Assembly: GCA_963728965.1 (NCBI GenBank)
Contig: CAVSMH010000012.1
Coordinates: forward strand, 372,001-436,000
Reading direction: 5' to 3'
DNA from: DASQZT01 sp963728965
GTDB lineage: Bacteria; Acidobacteriota; Terriglobia; Bryobacterales; Bryobacteraceae
Length of the DNA: 64,000 nt
The translations under genes were made by a program, and so were the position numbers. Every line of letters starts with the position of its first letter. Positions within the stretch are counted from its first letter, which is position 1. The notes under the pieces are model-generated. The model ran no database searches and was not told the DNA's origin. It was given only the letters and a program-made list of their open reading frames with translations. Shown here one piece after another: positions 18,691-27,508 of this stretch.

Positions 18691-21600
18691 TCAATAGCCC
18701 CTGTGCAGCGCCGACAACTTGATCCCGGCGCTCCATCGCCCTGTCAACGCGGCGCCCGGAGCCGCCGCCGCCGTCTTCTGCATAAACTCGCGCTGCCGCT
18801 CGCGCCGCCCCTCGTTGTCCAGCCCCTTGCCGATCAGGTATCGCACAAAGCCGTCCTCGTCCAGGATCAGCGTCGTGCCCCCGCGAAACACGCACCTGGG
18901 CGAATCGGCCTCCCCTTCCGTCACCGGGATCTCTCTCTGCTGCACCAGTTGCACCACGAATTCGCTGTGCACCACCCCGTGCGGGTCCACTCTCTGGCTG
19001 GCCCGCGAATGGAACCGGTGGGCCTGCACCGGCGCTTTCTCGCTCAGCCCCAGCGCGCCCGCGTTCGCCCTCCCAAAGCGGTTCAACAACACCGCATTCC
19101 GTACTTGTGCCTCGCGGCTCACCGCGTCCGCGGTCAGCCCTTTCGCTTGCAGATGCACCCGCGCCGGCTCCCACCGCAATCCCTCTTCCGACATCGATCG
19201 CACGCCTCGCGGCACGATTCCCCGCGAATGAAACGCCTGGATCAGCGCCGGCCGGTATTGGAAGCGATCGTCCGGCACCAACTGCGTGTCCGCCGTGATC
19301 ATCGCCCGCAGGTAATCGCCGAACTCGATGTCCACCGGCGGGCAATAGTCCAGCGCCCGCAGGCACAGGTTCTCGAAATGCCGCGCCGTCTTCGATGCCT
19401 CCCGCGCCAGCACCTCCGCCAGGTCCGGATGCAGGTCCCCTCCCGGCCCCACCGCGCCGCCCGCCCGCCCGATCCGCATCAGGTCCGCCGTGCGATTCAT
19501 ATACGCCGTGAAAAACGCGTCGAAGATCGCCGCCACCAGGATCGCGCCCCGGTCGTGCGCTTCCTCCACTTCCTCCAGCCGTTTCTCCCCGGGCCGCGTG
19601 CCCAGCGCCGACCGCAGCGCTTCCCGCGTCCCCAGCGCATGCCCGAACTGCCGCGCCAGCTCCACCATCGGGTTCGATGCGCTCAGCTCCGCGCCAATCG
19701 TCGCTCGTCCCCCCGCCGTCCGGCTGGTCGGCCGCCACCGTACCGCGTGAATCCGTCCGCCCGTCCGCCGGATCGTCTCCAGCAGCGCATCGTGAAAACT
19801 GAAATGCTGCAGCAGCGCCACGATATCGCCGAACGCTTCGTGGAACGCCGCCGCATCCGGTCCCGTGTTCTCCAGGTAGAACGTCTGCAGGCTGTCCAGC
19901 ACCGCGTGCGTCGTTTCATGCACCACAATGTCGTGCGACAGGCACGTGTACACCGTCTGCCCCGGCGCGTTCGCCCCTACGTCCGCTTCCAACGCCGGAA
20001 AATAGCCGAACAGCAGCGCTCCGAATTCGGGATCGTAGTACGCGTTGTCTTCCTGCATGGCATGCGGAAACACGCGCAGCCGGTTGCGCAGCGTCTCGCT
20101 CCGGTTCGCGCGCGACCAGCGCCACTTCACCGGACGCCCCAGCGCGAACTCGAACCGCCGGATCGTCTCCGCCACCACCGCGTACGCCATCTGCTGATGA
20201 AACCGCGGGTCCATCTCCGATGGCTCCAGTCCCCCCTCGAGCAGGATCGCCGGATCGTTCAGGTCCACCGCCCGGTAGTACACATCGTTCGACGCGTCGT
20301 AATCGATCACCGCGATCTTCTCCCCCACCGGCCCCCGTTCCAGTTCCTCGTACGGCACATACACCGTCAAATGGTTCGTCGGACCCGTACCCTCGGTCGG
20401 ATCGAATGCGAATATCCGCAGCCGCCGCTCCCGCGGCAGATCGTCGCGCACCGGCGGCATCTTCAGCGGGTCCGGCGCCTCCGACTCCTCCGGCTTCACC
20501 GCCGCCCGGATCAGGTAGCGCACCGCGCACGTGTCGTCGATGATCAGCGCCGCGCCCCTTCCGCCCGCCGTTCCCGGCAACACCCGGATCACCATCTCTT
20601 GCAGCAGCTGTCCCTGCGGTCCCACCCGCTGGCTCCGCCGCAGGTGCGTCGTTAGCCGGGCCTCCGGTCCCGGCTTCAGGTTGGCCTCCACGAACTGCTC
20701 GATGGCCGTCCGGTTGCTCTTGGCGGCGCTCGCTGCGAAGCTCACGCCTTCCACCTTTCCCAGTCCTCCCGCCGGCCACAGCAGCGCCTCTTCCGCATAC
20801 GAAGAGACGCCCATCGGCGCGATCCCGCGCGACCGGAACGCGTCGATCAGCGCGCTCCGGTATCCCCACACATCGTTTGGAACCAGGTCGTAATCCGCCG
20901 TTATCAGGGCCCGCAGGTAATCGCCGAAATGAAGCTCGTCCGGCGGAGAGTAGTCCAGCGCGCGGATGCACATCTGCGAAAAATGCCGCGCCGCTTTCGC
21001 CGCTTCCCCGGCCACCCGCGCGGCGATTTCCGGATGCAGGTCGTCGCCCGGCTGGCACCCTCCGATCCGGTACAGATAGCGGGTCCGCCGGTTGTACACC
21101 GTGAAAAAGGCATCGAAGATCGCCGCGATCAGCACCGCCCCCCGCACGTGCGCTTCGTCGATCCCATCCGGCGGCTTCTCCCCGGGCGGCGTATTCAGCA
21201 CGTGCCGCAACGCCTGCCGCATCCCCAGCGCTTCCCCGAACTGCCGCCCCACCTCCAGCATCGGGTTCGCCATCCCGATCTCCGCCGAGATCGCCGCCTT
21301 GGTCGCCCCCGCCCGCACATCCGCCCCCAGTTCCCGCTGGTGCAGACGCCCGCCCGTCCGCCCCACCACTTCCCGCACCGCCTCCTCGAACTGGAACCGC
21401 TCGAAGATCGCCAGCAGGTCGCAAAATCCCTCGCCGAATGCCTGCGTGTCCAGCGTCTGCCCGTCCCGGTACGCCGGCCGCACGCTGTCCAGCAGCGGAT
21501 GCGCCGTTTCGTGCGCCACCACGTCGAACTCCAGGCATGGGTAGACAATCTGCCCCGGCAGGTTCGTCCCCGCATCCTCCTCCTGCGCCCGGAAGTAGCC

Positions 21601-22047
21601 GAACAGCAGCCGCCCCTCTTCCCGGTCGTGCCACGCGTTGGCCTCCCGCGAATAATGCGGGTAGATCCGCAGCTTTCCGCGCAGCGGATCCCTCTCCCCT
21701 TCCTCCGCCCATGGCCACCGCACCGGCCGCCCCAGCGCCTGTTCGAACCGGTGCACCATCAGGCTGGCCACCGCATACACCATCTGCTGATGAAACTGGA
21801 GGTTCAGTTCCGAAGGTTCCAGCCCGCCCGAACGCAGCAGCGCCGGATCGTCCAGGTCCACCGGCTCGTAGGTGCGCCGGCAGCTCTCGTCGTAGTCGAT
21901 CACCGCGATCGACTGCCCCACCGGCCCCCGCTCCAGCCGCTCGTACGGGATCCGCAGCGTAACATGATTCCCGAAGCTACGCCCCCGCATCGGGCTGAAC
22001 CCGAACACTTTCAGCCCCCGCTCCCGAACCCCCTCATCCGCTCCCAC
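18691..22047 (-). CDS. tandem double gluzincin metalloprotease-like protein
   Basis: 1118 residues made of two copies of one unit repeating at about 530 residues. Unit 1 has HETAH at residues 179-183 with GEGFCD 22 residues later. Unit 2 has HETTH at 710-714 followed by FHEAFGDIVALL. HExxH plus ExxxD is the zinc site of thermolysin-like gluzincins. Both units also share PYERLERGPVG/PYEELERGPVG and ALDYSPPDELHFGDYLRA. No signal peptide is seen. Each unit retains its active site, so both may be functional. Start (GTG 22047) is the first in frame and uncertain. Confidence 0.7.
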   Translation of the reverse strand: MGADEGVRERGLKVFGFSPMRGRSFGNHVTLRIPYERLERGPVGQSIAVIDYDESCRRTYEPVDLDDPALLRSGGLEPSELNLQFHQQMVYAVASLMVHRFEQALGRPVRWPWAEEGERDPLRGKLRIYPHYSREANAWHDREEGRLLFGYFRAQEEDAGTNLPGQIVYPCLEFDVVAHETAHPLLDSVRPAYRDGQTLDTQAFGEGFCDLLAIFERFQFEEAVREVVGRTGGRLHQRELGADVRAGATKAAISAEIGMANPMLEVGRQFGEALGMRQALRHVLNTPPGEKPPDGIDEAHVRGAVLIAAIFDAFFTVYNRRTRYLYRIGGCQPGDDLHPEIAARVAGEAAKAARHFSQMCIRALDYSPPDELHFGDYLRALITADYDLVPNDVWGYRSALIDAFRSRGIAPMGVSSYAEEALLWPAGGLGKVEGVSFAASAAKSNRTAIEQFVEANLKPGPEARLTTHLRRSQRVGPQGQLLQEMVIRVLPGTAGGRGAALIIDDTCAVRYLIRAAVKPEESEAPDPLKMPPVRDDLPRERRLRIFAFDPTEGTGPTNHLTVYVPYEELERGPVGEKIAVIDYDASNDVYYRAVDLNDPAILLEGGLEPSEMDPRFHQQMAYAVVAETIRRFEFALGRPVKWRWSRANRSETLRNRLRVFPHAMQEDNAYYDPEFGALLFGYFPALEADVGANAPGQTVYTCLSHDIVVHETTHAVLDSLQTFYLENTGPDAAAFHEAFGDIVALLQHFSFHDALLETIRRTGGRIHAVRWRPTSRTAGGRATIGAELSASNPMVELARQFGHALGTREALRSALGTRPGEKRLEEVEEAHDRGAILVAAIFDAFFTAYMNRTADLMRIGRAGGAVGPGGDLHPDLAEVLAREASKTARHFENLCLRALDYCPPVDIEFGDYLRAMITADTQLVPDDRFQYRPALIQAFHSRGIVPRGVRSMSEEGLRWEPARVHLQAKGLTADAVSREAQVRNAVLLNRFGRANAGALGLSEKAPVQAHRFHSRASQRVDPHGVVHSEFVVQLVQQREIPVTEGEADSPRCVFRGGTTLILDEDGFVRYLIGKGLDNEGRRERQREFMQKTAAAAPGAALTGRWSAGIKLSALHRGY

Positions 22048-22065
22048 CCCTCACACCTCGCAGCC

Positions 22066-22383
22066 TCAATTCCCCCCGAATTTCTTCACCGCCGCCTCGA
22101 TCCCCGCGGCCGCTTTGCCCAGATCCTCCGGGCTCATCGCCGGACGAACCGTAATCCGCGCGTTCAGCCCCAGGAACCACGGTTCCGCAATCCCCGGCAA
22201 TTCGGACGAATCCTTCATGTCGAAGAATACGTAGGCAGTCCGCTGCCCTTCGTCCTCGGTAAAATACGCGGCTTCCGGTTTCATCTCGCCCACAATCGCC
22301 TGGATCGTCGAACCGAGCTTGCCCTTGCGGGCCAACTCGTTGGCACTATCGTTCGGCAGGTTCGCTTTCAACAGCATTCGCAC
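22066..22383 (-). CDS. small conserved hypothetical protein (DUF3303-like)
   Basis: The 105-residue protein starts MRMLLKANLPNDSANELARK and contains KPEAAYFTEDEGQRTAYVFF, a pattern seen in small soil-bacterial proteins sometimes labelled DUF3303 or pantothenate synthetase-like. It has a ferredoxin-like alternation of strands and helices. It sits 18 bp upstream of the double gluzincin start in the same direction, so the two are probably one transcript. Function unknown. Confidence 0.65.
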   Translation of the reverse strand: MRMLLKANLPNDSANELARKGKLGSTIQAIVGEMKPEAAYFTEDEGQRTAYVFFDMKDSSELPGIAEPWFLGLNARITVRPAMSPEDLGKAAAGIEAAVKKFGGN

Positions 22384-22420
22384 GTTGGTTTCCCTCCGAC
22401 CGGCGATTATACCCCCGCTC

Positions 22421-23341
22421 TTACGCGATCGGCAGCGTAATCGAAGCCTTGTTCGTCTCCGCCGGCTTCAGTTCGATAATCGCCGAAGTGCCCACCGGGA
22501 TCCCCTTCGCCTTCGCCGTCACGTTCAGCCGGTACTGCCCCGGCGCCCGGTCGATCTGCGTCCATATCTTCGAATTCGCCACCGACTCGGAGAACTTGCC
22601 CGACTTTCCTTCCAGCACCACGTCGAACGTGAAGCCGTCCGTCTTGTCCGCGTTCGCCACCGTCAGTTCCAGCGCGCTGGGCCGGCTCGCCTGCTCCCTC
22701 TCCTTGGCCACCTGCTCCACCTGCGTTTTCAAGGCGTCGAACTGGTTCTTCAGGTCCTTTTCCATCTGCGCCGCATTACTCTGAAATTCGGTGGCCCAAT
22801 CCTTTGTTTCCTGCAGCAGCGCTGCCTGTACGCCGCTCACGAAATCCCTGGCCTTCTGAATCAGTGACGCCACCTGCTCGGCGTTCGGCGGTGCGGCCGA
22901 AGCCGCCGAGAGCGCCACCCACTCCATCCGGAACTCGTGCAGTTGTTTGGTCATGGACGTGGCCGTCAGAATGTATCGCGTCCATCCGCTCGAGTACCCG
23001 AAGGCCTTGTCGAGCCCCAACAGCGCCGCCGCCAGCCCTACCAGCAGCGAGGCGATCGGCCCCGAATCGAATCCCTCCAGTCGTTTCACCCCCGCATTCT
23101 TTAGAGCCTGAAGAACGATCGGTACCAGGCCGGCGCCGGCCGTCAGCACCAGCGCCATGAACTGGATCACTTGGGATGGCGTCTTCTTGCCGTTCTTCTC
23201 CCTCCAATACCAGTTGATTGCCTTTTGGGCCTCGCCTTCGACGTAGGTCCTGAGATCTTGCAGCGACTTCGCTGGATCGGCGCTGTTCCAGTCGAAACAC
23301 TCCGGACCAGCGGTCTGGATGTCTTTCTTGACGTCTGCCAT
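22421..23341 (-). CDS. SLATT-domain membrane protein (DUF4231-like) with coiled coil
   Basis: The first 160 residues match a SLATT domain. AQKAINWYWREKNGKK leads into two membrane helices (QFMALVLTAGAGLVPIVLQA and SLLVGLAAALLGLDKAFGYS), then WTRYILTATSMTKQLHEFRM. A coiled coil follows (about 180-225, NAAQMEKDLKNQFDAL) and then a beta-rich C-terminal domain. SLATT domains are known as 2TM effectors in nucleotide-signal conflict systems. No cyclase is adjacent. It precedes the 105-aa gene by 37 bp on the same strand. Confidence 0.65.
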   Translation of the reverse strand: MADVKKDIQTAGPECFDWNSADPAKSLQDLRTYVEGEAQKAINWYWREKNGKKTPSQVIQFMALVLTAGAGLVPIVLQALKNAGVKRLEGFDSGPIASLLVGLAAALLGLDKAFGYSSGWTRYILTATSMTKQLHEFRMEWVALSAASAAPPNAEQVASLIQKARDFVSGVQAALLQETKDWATEFQSNAAQMEKDLKNQFDALKTQVEQVAKEREQASRPSALELTVANADKTDGFTFDVVLEGKSGKFSESVANSKIWTQIDRAPGQYRLNVTAKAKGIPVGTSAIIELKPAETNKASITLPIA

Positions 23342-23589
23342 GTTCCGGCAATTATACGTCAGTCTTCCCGCCGGTCACGCCCGCCGCCGGAGAAATTTTC
23401 CGAGTAAACTCAATCGGTTCCGGAGGCGCCGCTCGCCAACACCCTTTGACTCCGCTGTTACTCTGAAATCGAGGATAGAGCTTGCGCCCCACCGCGCCGG
23501 CCCAACTGTTTTTCTTCCTGGCCAGGAAGCGTTGCATTCCGGTGGTAACGAACTCCCCGTAGGGCCGTTAACGCCTGCACGGTTGCCAA
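23342..23589. other. short intergenic stretch
   Basis: Nothing is recognised here. It includes the upstream region and probable promoter of the SLATT gene. Confidence 0.3.
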
Positions 23590-23850
23590 CTATACGTATG
23601 GGGCCGGCGGGGAGATCTCAGGTTCGAACCTGTAACCGCGGATGGAGAGCGGATAGCGCGTGTCGCCGTCCCATCTGATATCGGCGAGCCCAAGCGATCG
23701 AAGCTGGAGGGTAAACGTAGCGCCACAAAGCGATTCCAATGCCCCCGGAGAGATCGGGCTCCAACCATTGGCGGCCGGATACGCACGGCGATAAGTCCGC
23801 GAAGCCCCGGCCGCCCGCAACGCCCGTACTACCACCCCAACCTGCGGCAC
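23590..23850 (-). CDS. possible small hypothetical ORF
   Basis: This 86-residue frame reads plausibly as protein in its second half (GALESLCGATFTLQLRSLGL, then ADIRWDGDTRYPLSIRGY), ending PPAPYV. I recognise no family. Its start is unclear (first in-frame start is not ATG) and it may be the tail of a degraded gene. Confidence 0.25.
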   Translation of the reverse strand: MPQVGVVVRALRAAGASRTYRRAYPAANGWSPISPGALESLCGATFTLQLRSLGLADIRWDGDTRYPLSIRGYRFEPEISPPAPYV

Positions 23851-23865
23851 ACGTGTGCCTTCCCG

Positions 23866-24252
23866 CTATCGTCCCGCGTTCCGCCGCTTTCGTTCCGCCG
23901 TCCGCACCTGCAATTCGTCCATCCCGAAATAGTGCGCCACTTCGTGCCACACCGTCTCTTCCACCAGTTTCGCCAGGTGCTCCGGGCTCACCGCCAGCCG
24001 CTCGTGCGGCCCTTGAAAAATCGTGATCCGGTCCGGCATGGCGAACGGCTCGAACACGCTCCGCGTCGTCAGCGGCCGCCCTTCGTACAGTCCCAGCAGC
24101 GTGCTGCCGCGTGGTACCCGCCCCCCTGCCAGTTGCCGCGCCGTCGGTTCGGGTTCCACCAGCAGCGCTACGTTCTTCAATCGCTTGCGGAATCGCGCCG
24201 GAATGCGCGCGTACGCCGCGCTCACCAGTCGATCGAACTCGGCGGGAGCCAT
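23866..24252 (-). CDS. minimal zincin-type metallopeptidase (DUF1025 family)
   Basis: The 128-residue product fits the small 'possible zinc metallopeptidase' family: FDRLVSAAYARIPARFRKRL at the start, LLGLYEGRPLT, ITIFQGPHERL, and the zinc motif HEVAHYFGMDE near the end. The family is cytoplasmic and its substrate is unknown. It is transcribed divergently from cmk with only about 20 bp between starts. Confidence 0.8.
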   Translation of the reverse strand: MAPAEFDRLVSAAYARIPARFRKRLKNVALLVEPEPTARQLAGGRVPRGSTLLGLYEGRPLTTRSVFEPFAMPDRITIFQGPHERLAVSPEHLAKLVEETVWHEVAHYFGMDELQVRTAERKRRNAGR

Positions 24253-24272
24253 CCTGCTGTTATTCTAGTGCG

Positions 24273-24986
24273 TTGGCGGATCACCATCCAAAACTCGTCG
24301 TCATCGCCATCGACGGCCCTGCCGGCGCCGGCAAGAGCACCATCGCCCGCCGTCTCGCCGACCGCCTCGGCTTCACTTACATCGATACCGGCGCCATGTA
24401 TCGCGCCGTCGCTTTGTGGGCGCTGCGCCAGGGCGTCTCCTGGGACGACATGCACCGCATGGAGCAGTTGGCCATCGCCGCCGAAATCGACCTCTCGCCC
24501 GGCCGCATCACTCTCAACGGCGAAGACGTCACCGAGGCCATCCGCACCCCCGAAGTCACCAGCGGCGCCTCCAAAGTCGCCGTCCTCCCGGGCGTCCGCC
24601 GCGCCATGGTCGCCAAGCAGCGCGCCATCGGGCAGCGCGCCTGCGTCGTCATGGAGGGCCGCGATATCGGCACCGTGGTCTTCCCCGATGCCGCCGTCAA
24701 GGTCTATCTCGATGCCCACCCCGACGAGCGCGCCCGCCGCCGCCACCAGGAGCTTCGCGCCCGCGGCGAAGAGGTCTCCGTCGCTCACCTTGCCGCCCAG
24801 ATCCAGGAGCGCGACCGCCGCGACAGCACCCGCGCCGATGCCCCCCTCGCCCAGGCGCCCGACGCCGTCTTCCTCGATTCCACCGCGCTCACCATCGACC
24901 AGGTGGAAGAGGCCATCCTCAAGATCGTTCGCGCGCGCGTCTCCAATGGCCGGGATTTTTCCCCCCATCGAAAGGAGGCTACTTGA
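24273..24986 (+). CDS. cmk: cytidylate kinase
   Basis: The protein starts with the P-loop IDGPAGAGKSTIARRLADRL. YIDTGAMYRAVALWAL, VMEGRDIGTVVFPDA and KVYLDAHPDERARRR complete the CMP-kinase signature. It phosphorylates CMP and dCMP. TTG at 24273 is chosen because it lies just before the first conserved strand; the frame is open further upstream but antisense to the zincin gene. The stop overlaps the lysC start (TTGA), so the two genes are coupled. Confidence 0.9.
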   Translation: MADHHPKLVVIAIDGPAGAGKSTIARRLADRLGFTYIDTGAMYRAVALWALRQGVSWDDMHRMEQLAIAAEIDLSPGRITLNGEDVTEAIRTPEVTSGASKVAVLPGVRRAMVAKQRAIGQRACVVMEGRDIGTVVFPDAAVKVYLDAHPDERARRRHQELRARGEEVSVAHLAAQIQERDRRDSTRADAPLAQAPDAVFLDSTALTIDQVEEAILKIVRARVSNGRDFSPHRKEAT

Positions 24987-26437
24987 ACGATCTCTTGGTC
25001 ATGAAATTCGGCGGCACCAGCGTCGGCTCCGCCGAGCGGATGAAGGTCGCCGCGCGCATTGCCGCCGACGAGTCCCGCAAACGCCCCGTCGTCGTCGTGG
25101 TCTCCGCCATGTCGAAGATCACCGACCTGCTGCTCGACACCATGCGCCACGCCGAAGCCGGCGACCGCTCCGGCGCCGACACCAACCTCGCCCGCCTTCG
25201 CGAGCGCCACGAACAGGCTTGCCACGAGCTCCTCCCCGAATCCTCCCGCCCCGCCGTGCTCGAAAAAATCTCCGCCATCATCCAGGAGTTCGCCCGCATC
25301 GTCAACGGCATCGCCATGCTCGGCGAGCGCCCCCCGCGCTCCGTCGATGAAGCCGTAGCCGTGGGCGAGCGCCTCTCGGCGGAGCTCGTCAGCCAGTACC
25401 TCACCGCCCAGGCAACCCCCTCCGTCGCCGTCAACGCCTGGGATGTCGTCGTCACCGACGCCGTCTTCGGCAATGCCTCGCCCCTCATGGAGCCTACCCG
25501 CCAGAAGGCCCGCGCCGTCCTCCTCCCCCTCCTCGAAGCCGGTTCCCTCCCCGTAGTCACCGGTTTCAACGGCGCCACCGCCGATGGCCGCCCCACCACG
25601 CTCGGCCGCGGCGGCTCCGACTATTCCGCCTCCCTCCTCGCCGGCGCCCTCGATGCCACCGAACTCTGGATCTGGACCGATGTCGACGGCATCATGAGTG
25701 CCGACCCCCGCCTCGTCCCCGATGCCGAAGTGCTGCATGAGGTGACCTACGCCGAGGCTGCCGAGCTCGCCTACAACGGCGCCAAGGTCCTCCACCCGCG
25801 CACCCTCGCCCCCCTCGTCGAAAAGAAAATCCCCGTCTGGAGCAAGAACAGTTTCGCTCCCGACAAGCCCGGCACCCGCATCGTGCCTTCCATCGCCGTC
25901 CCCACCGGAGCCCGCGCCGTCGCCTCCATGGCCAATGTGGCCCTGGTCGCCCTCGAACCCGCCGGCGCCGAGCTGAACGGCGTGCAGGTCATGGCCCGTT
26001 CGCTCGATGCCGTGGCCCGCGCCAATGTCGAGGTGCTGCTCGTATCCAGCTCCAGCTATCGCCAGAGCTTCTGTTTCCTGGTCCGCCACGAAGAGCTCGA
26101 GCGCACCCTCGAAGCCCTCGAATCCGCGCTCTCCCTGGAACTGGCCCACCACTATCTCCGCCCCATTGAGGTGGACCGCAACGTCGGCCTCCTCGCCGCC
26201 GTCGGCGAAGGCATGCAGGGCAAAGCCGGCCTCGCCGGCCGCATCTTCACCGCCATCTCCCGCGTACAGGTCAACATCATCGCCATCGCCCAGGGCTCGA
26301 GCGAGCTGACCATCGCCGTCGTCGTCCGCCGCGACGGCCTCGAAAAGGCCGTCCGTGCCGTGCATGCCGAATGCGGCCTGGGCCTGCGCCCCCCCGTTCC
26401 GGTGTTCACCTTCCCCATGCCCCGCCGCAAGGAATAG
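24983..26437 (+). CDS. lysC: aspartate kinase (lysine-sensitive type, monofunctional)
   Basis: It opens with VMKFGGTSVGSAERMKVAAR and has VVVVSAMSKITDLLLD, TTLGRGGSDYSASLLAGALD and WTDVDGIMSADPRLVPDA, then two ACT domains (about residues 320-470, e.g. NVGLLAAVGEGMQGKAGLAG). The enzyme makes aspartyl phosphate for Lys, Thr and Met. Length (484 aa) fits the LysC subtype. AAAGGAGG at 24971-24978 sits 4 bp before the overlapping TTG. Confidence 0.93.
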   Translation: MNDLLVMKFGGTSVGSAERMKVAARIAADESRKRPVVVVVSAMSKITDLLLDTMRHAEAGDRSGADTNLARLRERHEQACHELLPESSRPAVLEKISAIIQEFARIVNGIAMLGERPPRSVDEAVAVGERLSAELVSQYLTAQATPSVAVNAWDVVVTDAVFGNASPLMEPTRQKARAVLLPLLEAGSLPVVTGFNGATADGRPTTLGRGGSDYSASLLAGALDATELWIWTDVDGIMSADPRLVPDAEVLHEVTYAEAAELAYNGAKVLHPRTLAPLVEKKIPVWSKNSFAPDKPGTRIVPSIAVPTGARAVASMANVALVALEPAGAELNGVQVMARSLDAVARANVEVLLVSSSSYRQSFCFLVRHEELERTLEALESALSLELAHHYLRPIEVDRNVGLLAAVGEGMQGKAGLAGRIFTAISRVQVNIIAIAQGSSELTIAVVVRRDGLEKAVRAVHAECGLGLRPPVPVFTFPMPRRKE

Positions 26438-26567
26438 GCCCTCTTCACAAGAATGCGCAGCGCAACGGCTCCAAACGCGAACCGCCCCACGGAAATGTTC
26501 CGCCAACGCCCCGGCAACACTCCATGACCGTGCTACACTGTCTCCCCAGCAGTGCGAGGAGAAAACT

Positions 26568-27380
26568 ATGGTCAAGATGGTGGCTCCCACTTACTCCGTT
26601 CTGGCTCCCGACCTGATCAAGAGTTACAATCCGCCGGAAGACAAGATCAACACGTGGCACACAGTCAGAATCGGCCATACCGAGAGCCTTGCCAGCATCG
26701 CGAAGCAATACGGTGTCCCCGCTGACAAACTCATCGAGTTCAATTTTCCTGGATCGGTCAAAGCCGGCCGCGTCAATCCGGACATCGTCAACTGGTATCT
26801 CTATAACCACCTGCGAACCCGCTGCCGCGATGTCACCAAGGACGGACACAACTACATGTTCAAGGGCGGCGAGAAGATCGCCATCCCCTACCTTGGCCAC
26901 GTGGAGGCGGGCGAGCCCGTCATTCTTGTCCCCACCAACACCACCTTCAAGATCAAGCAGCACGCCAATCTGAATGTCTCCAAAATCGTGGGCGCCGACT
27001 TCTCGATTTTTCAAATCTGGGATCAGAAGGCGGAGAAGTGCTCCTTCTACACCTTTTGGGCAGGCGGCATCAGCAAGAGCGTGACCCCGGGCTTCCTGTC
27101 CGCGACCACCGCCGGACCGTGGAACGACCTCGTCGTCACCAAGCCGATGGCCGTCAACCAGTTTACCGGCGCGACCCGTTTCACCACGGGCGGCGCTGGT
27201 AGCCTGACCAAGAACTACATCAATTTTATGGGATTGCCGCCGGACACGCAGACGGTTCCCAACCCCGTGCCGCTCAACACCGGTTTCACGTTTGGCATCG
27301 GTGGCGGAACCAGCGCCGGCGAAATGAAACTCGAGTTACTCGGCACACCGGATGGCGTATTGCCCTTCAAAGGACCCTAA
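26568..27380 (+). CDS. LysM-domain protein without signal peptide
   Basis: ATG 26568 follows a GAGGAG site. Residues 30-60 are a LysM-like module: NTWHTVRIGHTESLASIAKQ, then YGVPADKLIEFNFPG. NPDIVNWYLYNH follows, then a Cys and GEKIAIPYLG. The C-terminal half is Gly/Thr-rich and beta-like. The gene lies alone between lysC and ppiD. Such LysM proteins bind glycan or form part of injection structures, but no export signal is visible. Role unknown. Confidence 0.65.
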   Translation: MVKMVAPTYSVLAPDLIKSYNPPEDKINTWHTVRIGHTESLASIAKQYGVPADKLIEFNFPGSVKAGRVNPDIVNWYLYNHLRTRCRDVTKDGHNYMFKGGEKIAIPYLGHVEAGEPVILVPTNTTFKIKQHANLNVSKIVGADFSIFQIWDQKAEKCSFYTFWAGGISKSVTPGFLSATTAGPWNDLVVTKPMAVNQFTGATRFTTGGAGSLTKNYINFMGLPPDTQTVPNPVPLNTGFTFGIGGGTSAGEMKLELLGTPDGVLPFKGP

Positions 27381-27466
27381 ACGGGGCTCGCCTCCCGCCG
27401 CCGCCTTCCCAACCGGCCCGTCACCCCCGCTCCCGCCACGAGCCTGCGGCCCGCCGGCGCACGCGA

Positions 27467-27472
27467 TATAAT
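27467..27472 (+). promoter_or_regulatory. -10 box for ppiD
   Basis: A perfect TATAAT stands 37 bp before the ppiD start, with AGGAG close to the ATG. No good -35 box is visible upstream. Confidence 0.45.
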
Positions 27473-27508
27473 GGTGCTTCCCCTTACGACGTCAGGAGTT
27501 TTCAACGT

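Noticed and set aside
18463..20655. 730-residue open frame on the plus strand
   Set aside because: It is Arg/Pro-rich and antisense to the double gluzincin and MBL genes; such frames arise from high GC at third positions.
20929..22440. 503-residue open frame on the plus strand
   Set aside because: Antisense to the first gluzincin unit, Arg/His/Pro-rich, no family features.
23625..23645. tRNA-like T-loop (GGTTCGAACC)
   Set aside because: No matching acceptor, D or anticodon stems around it; chance similarity.
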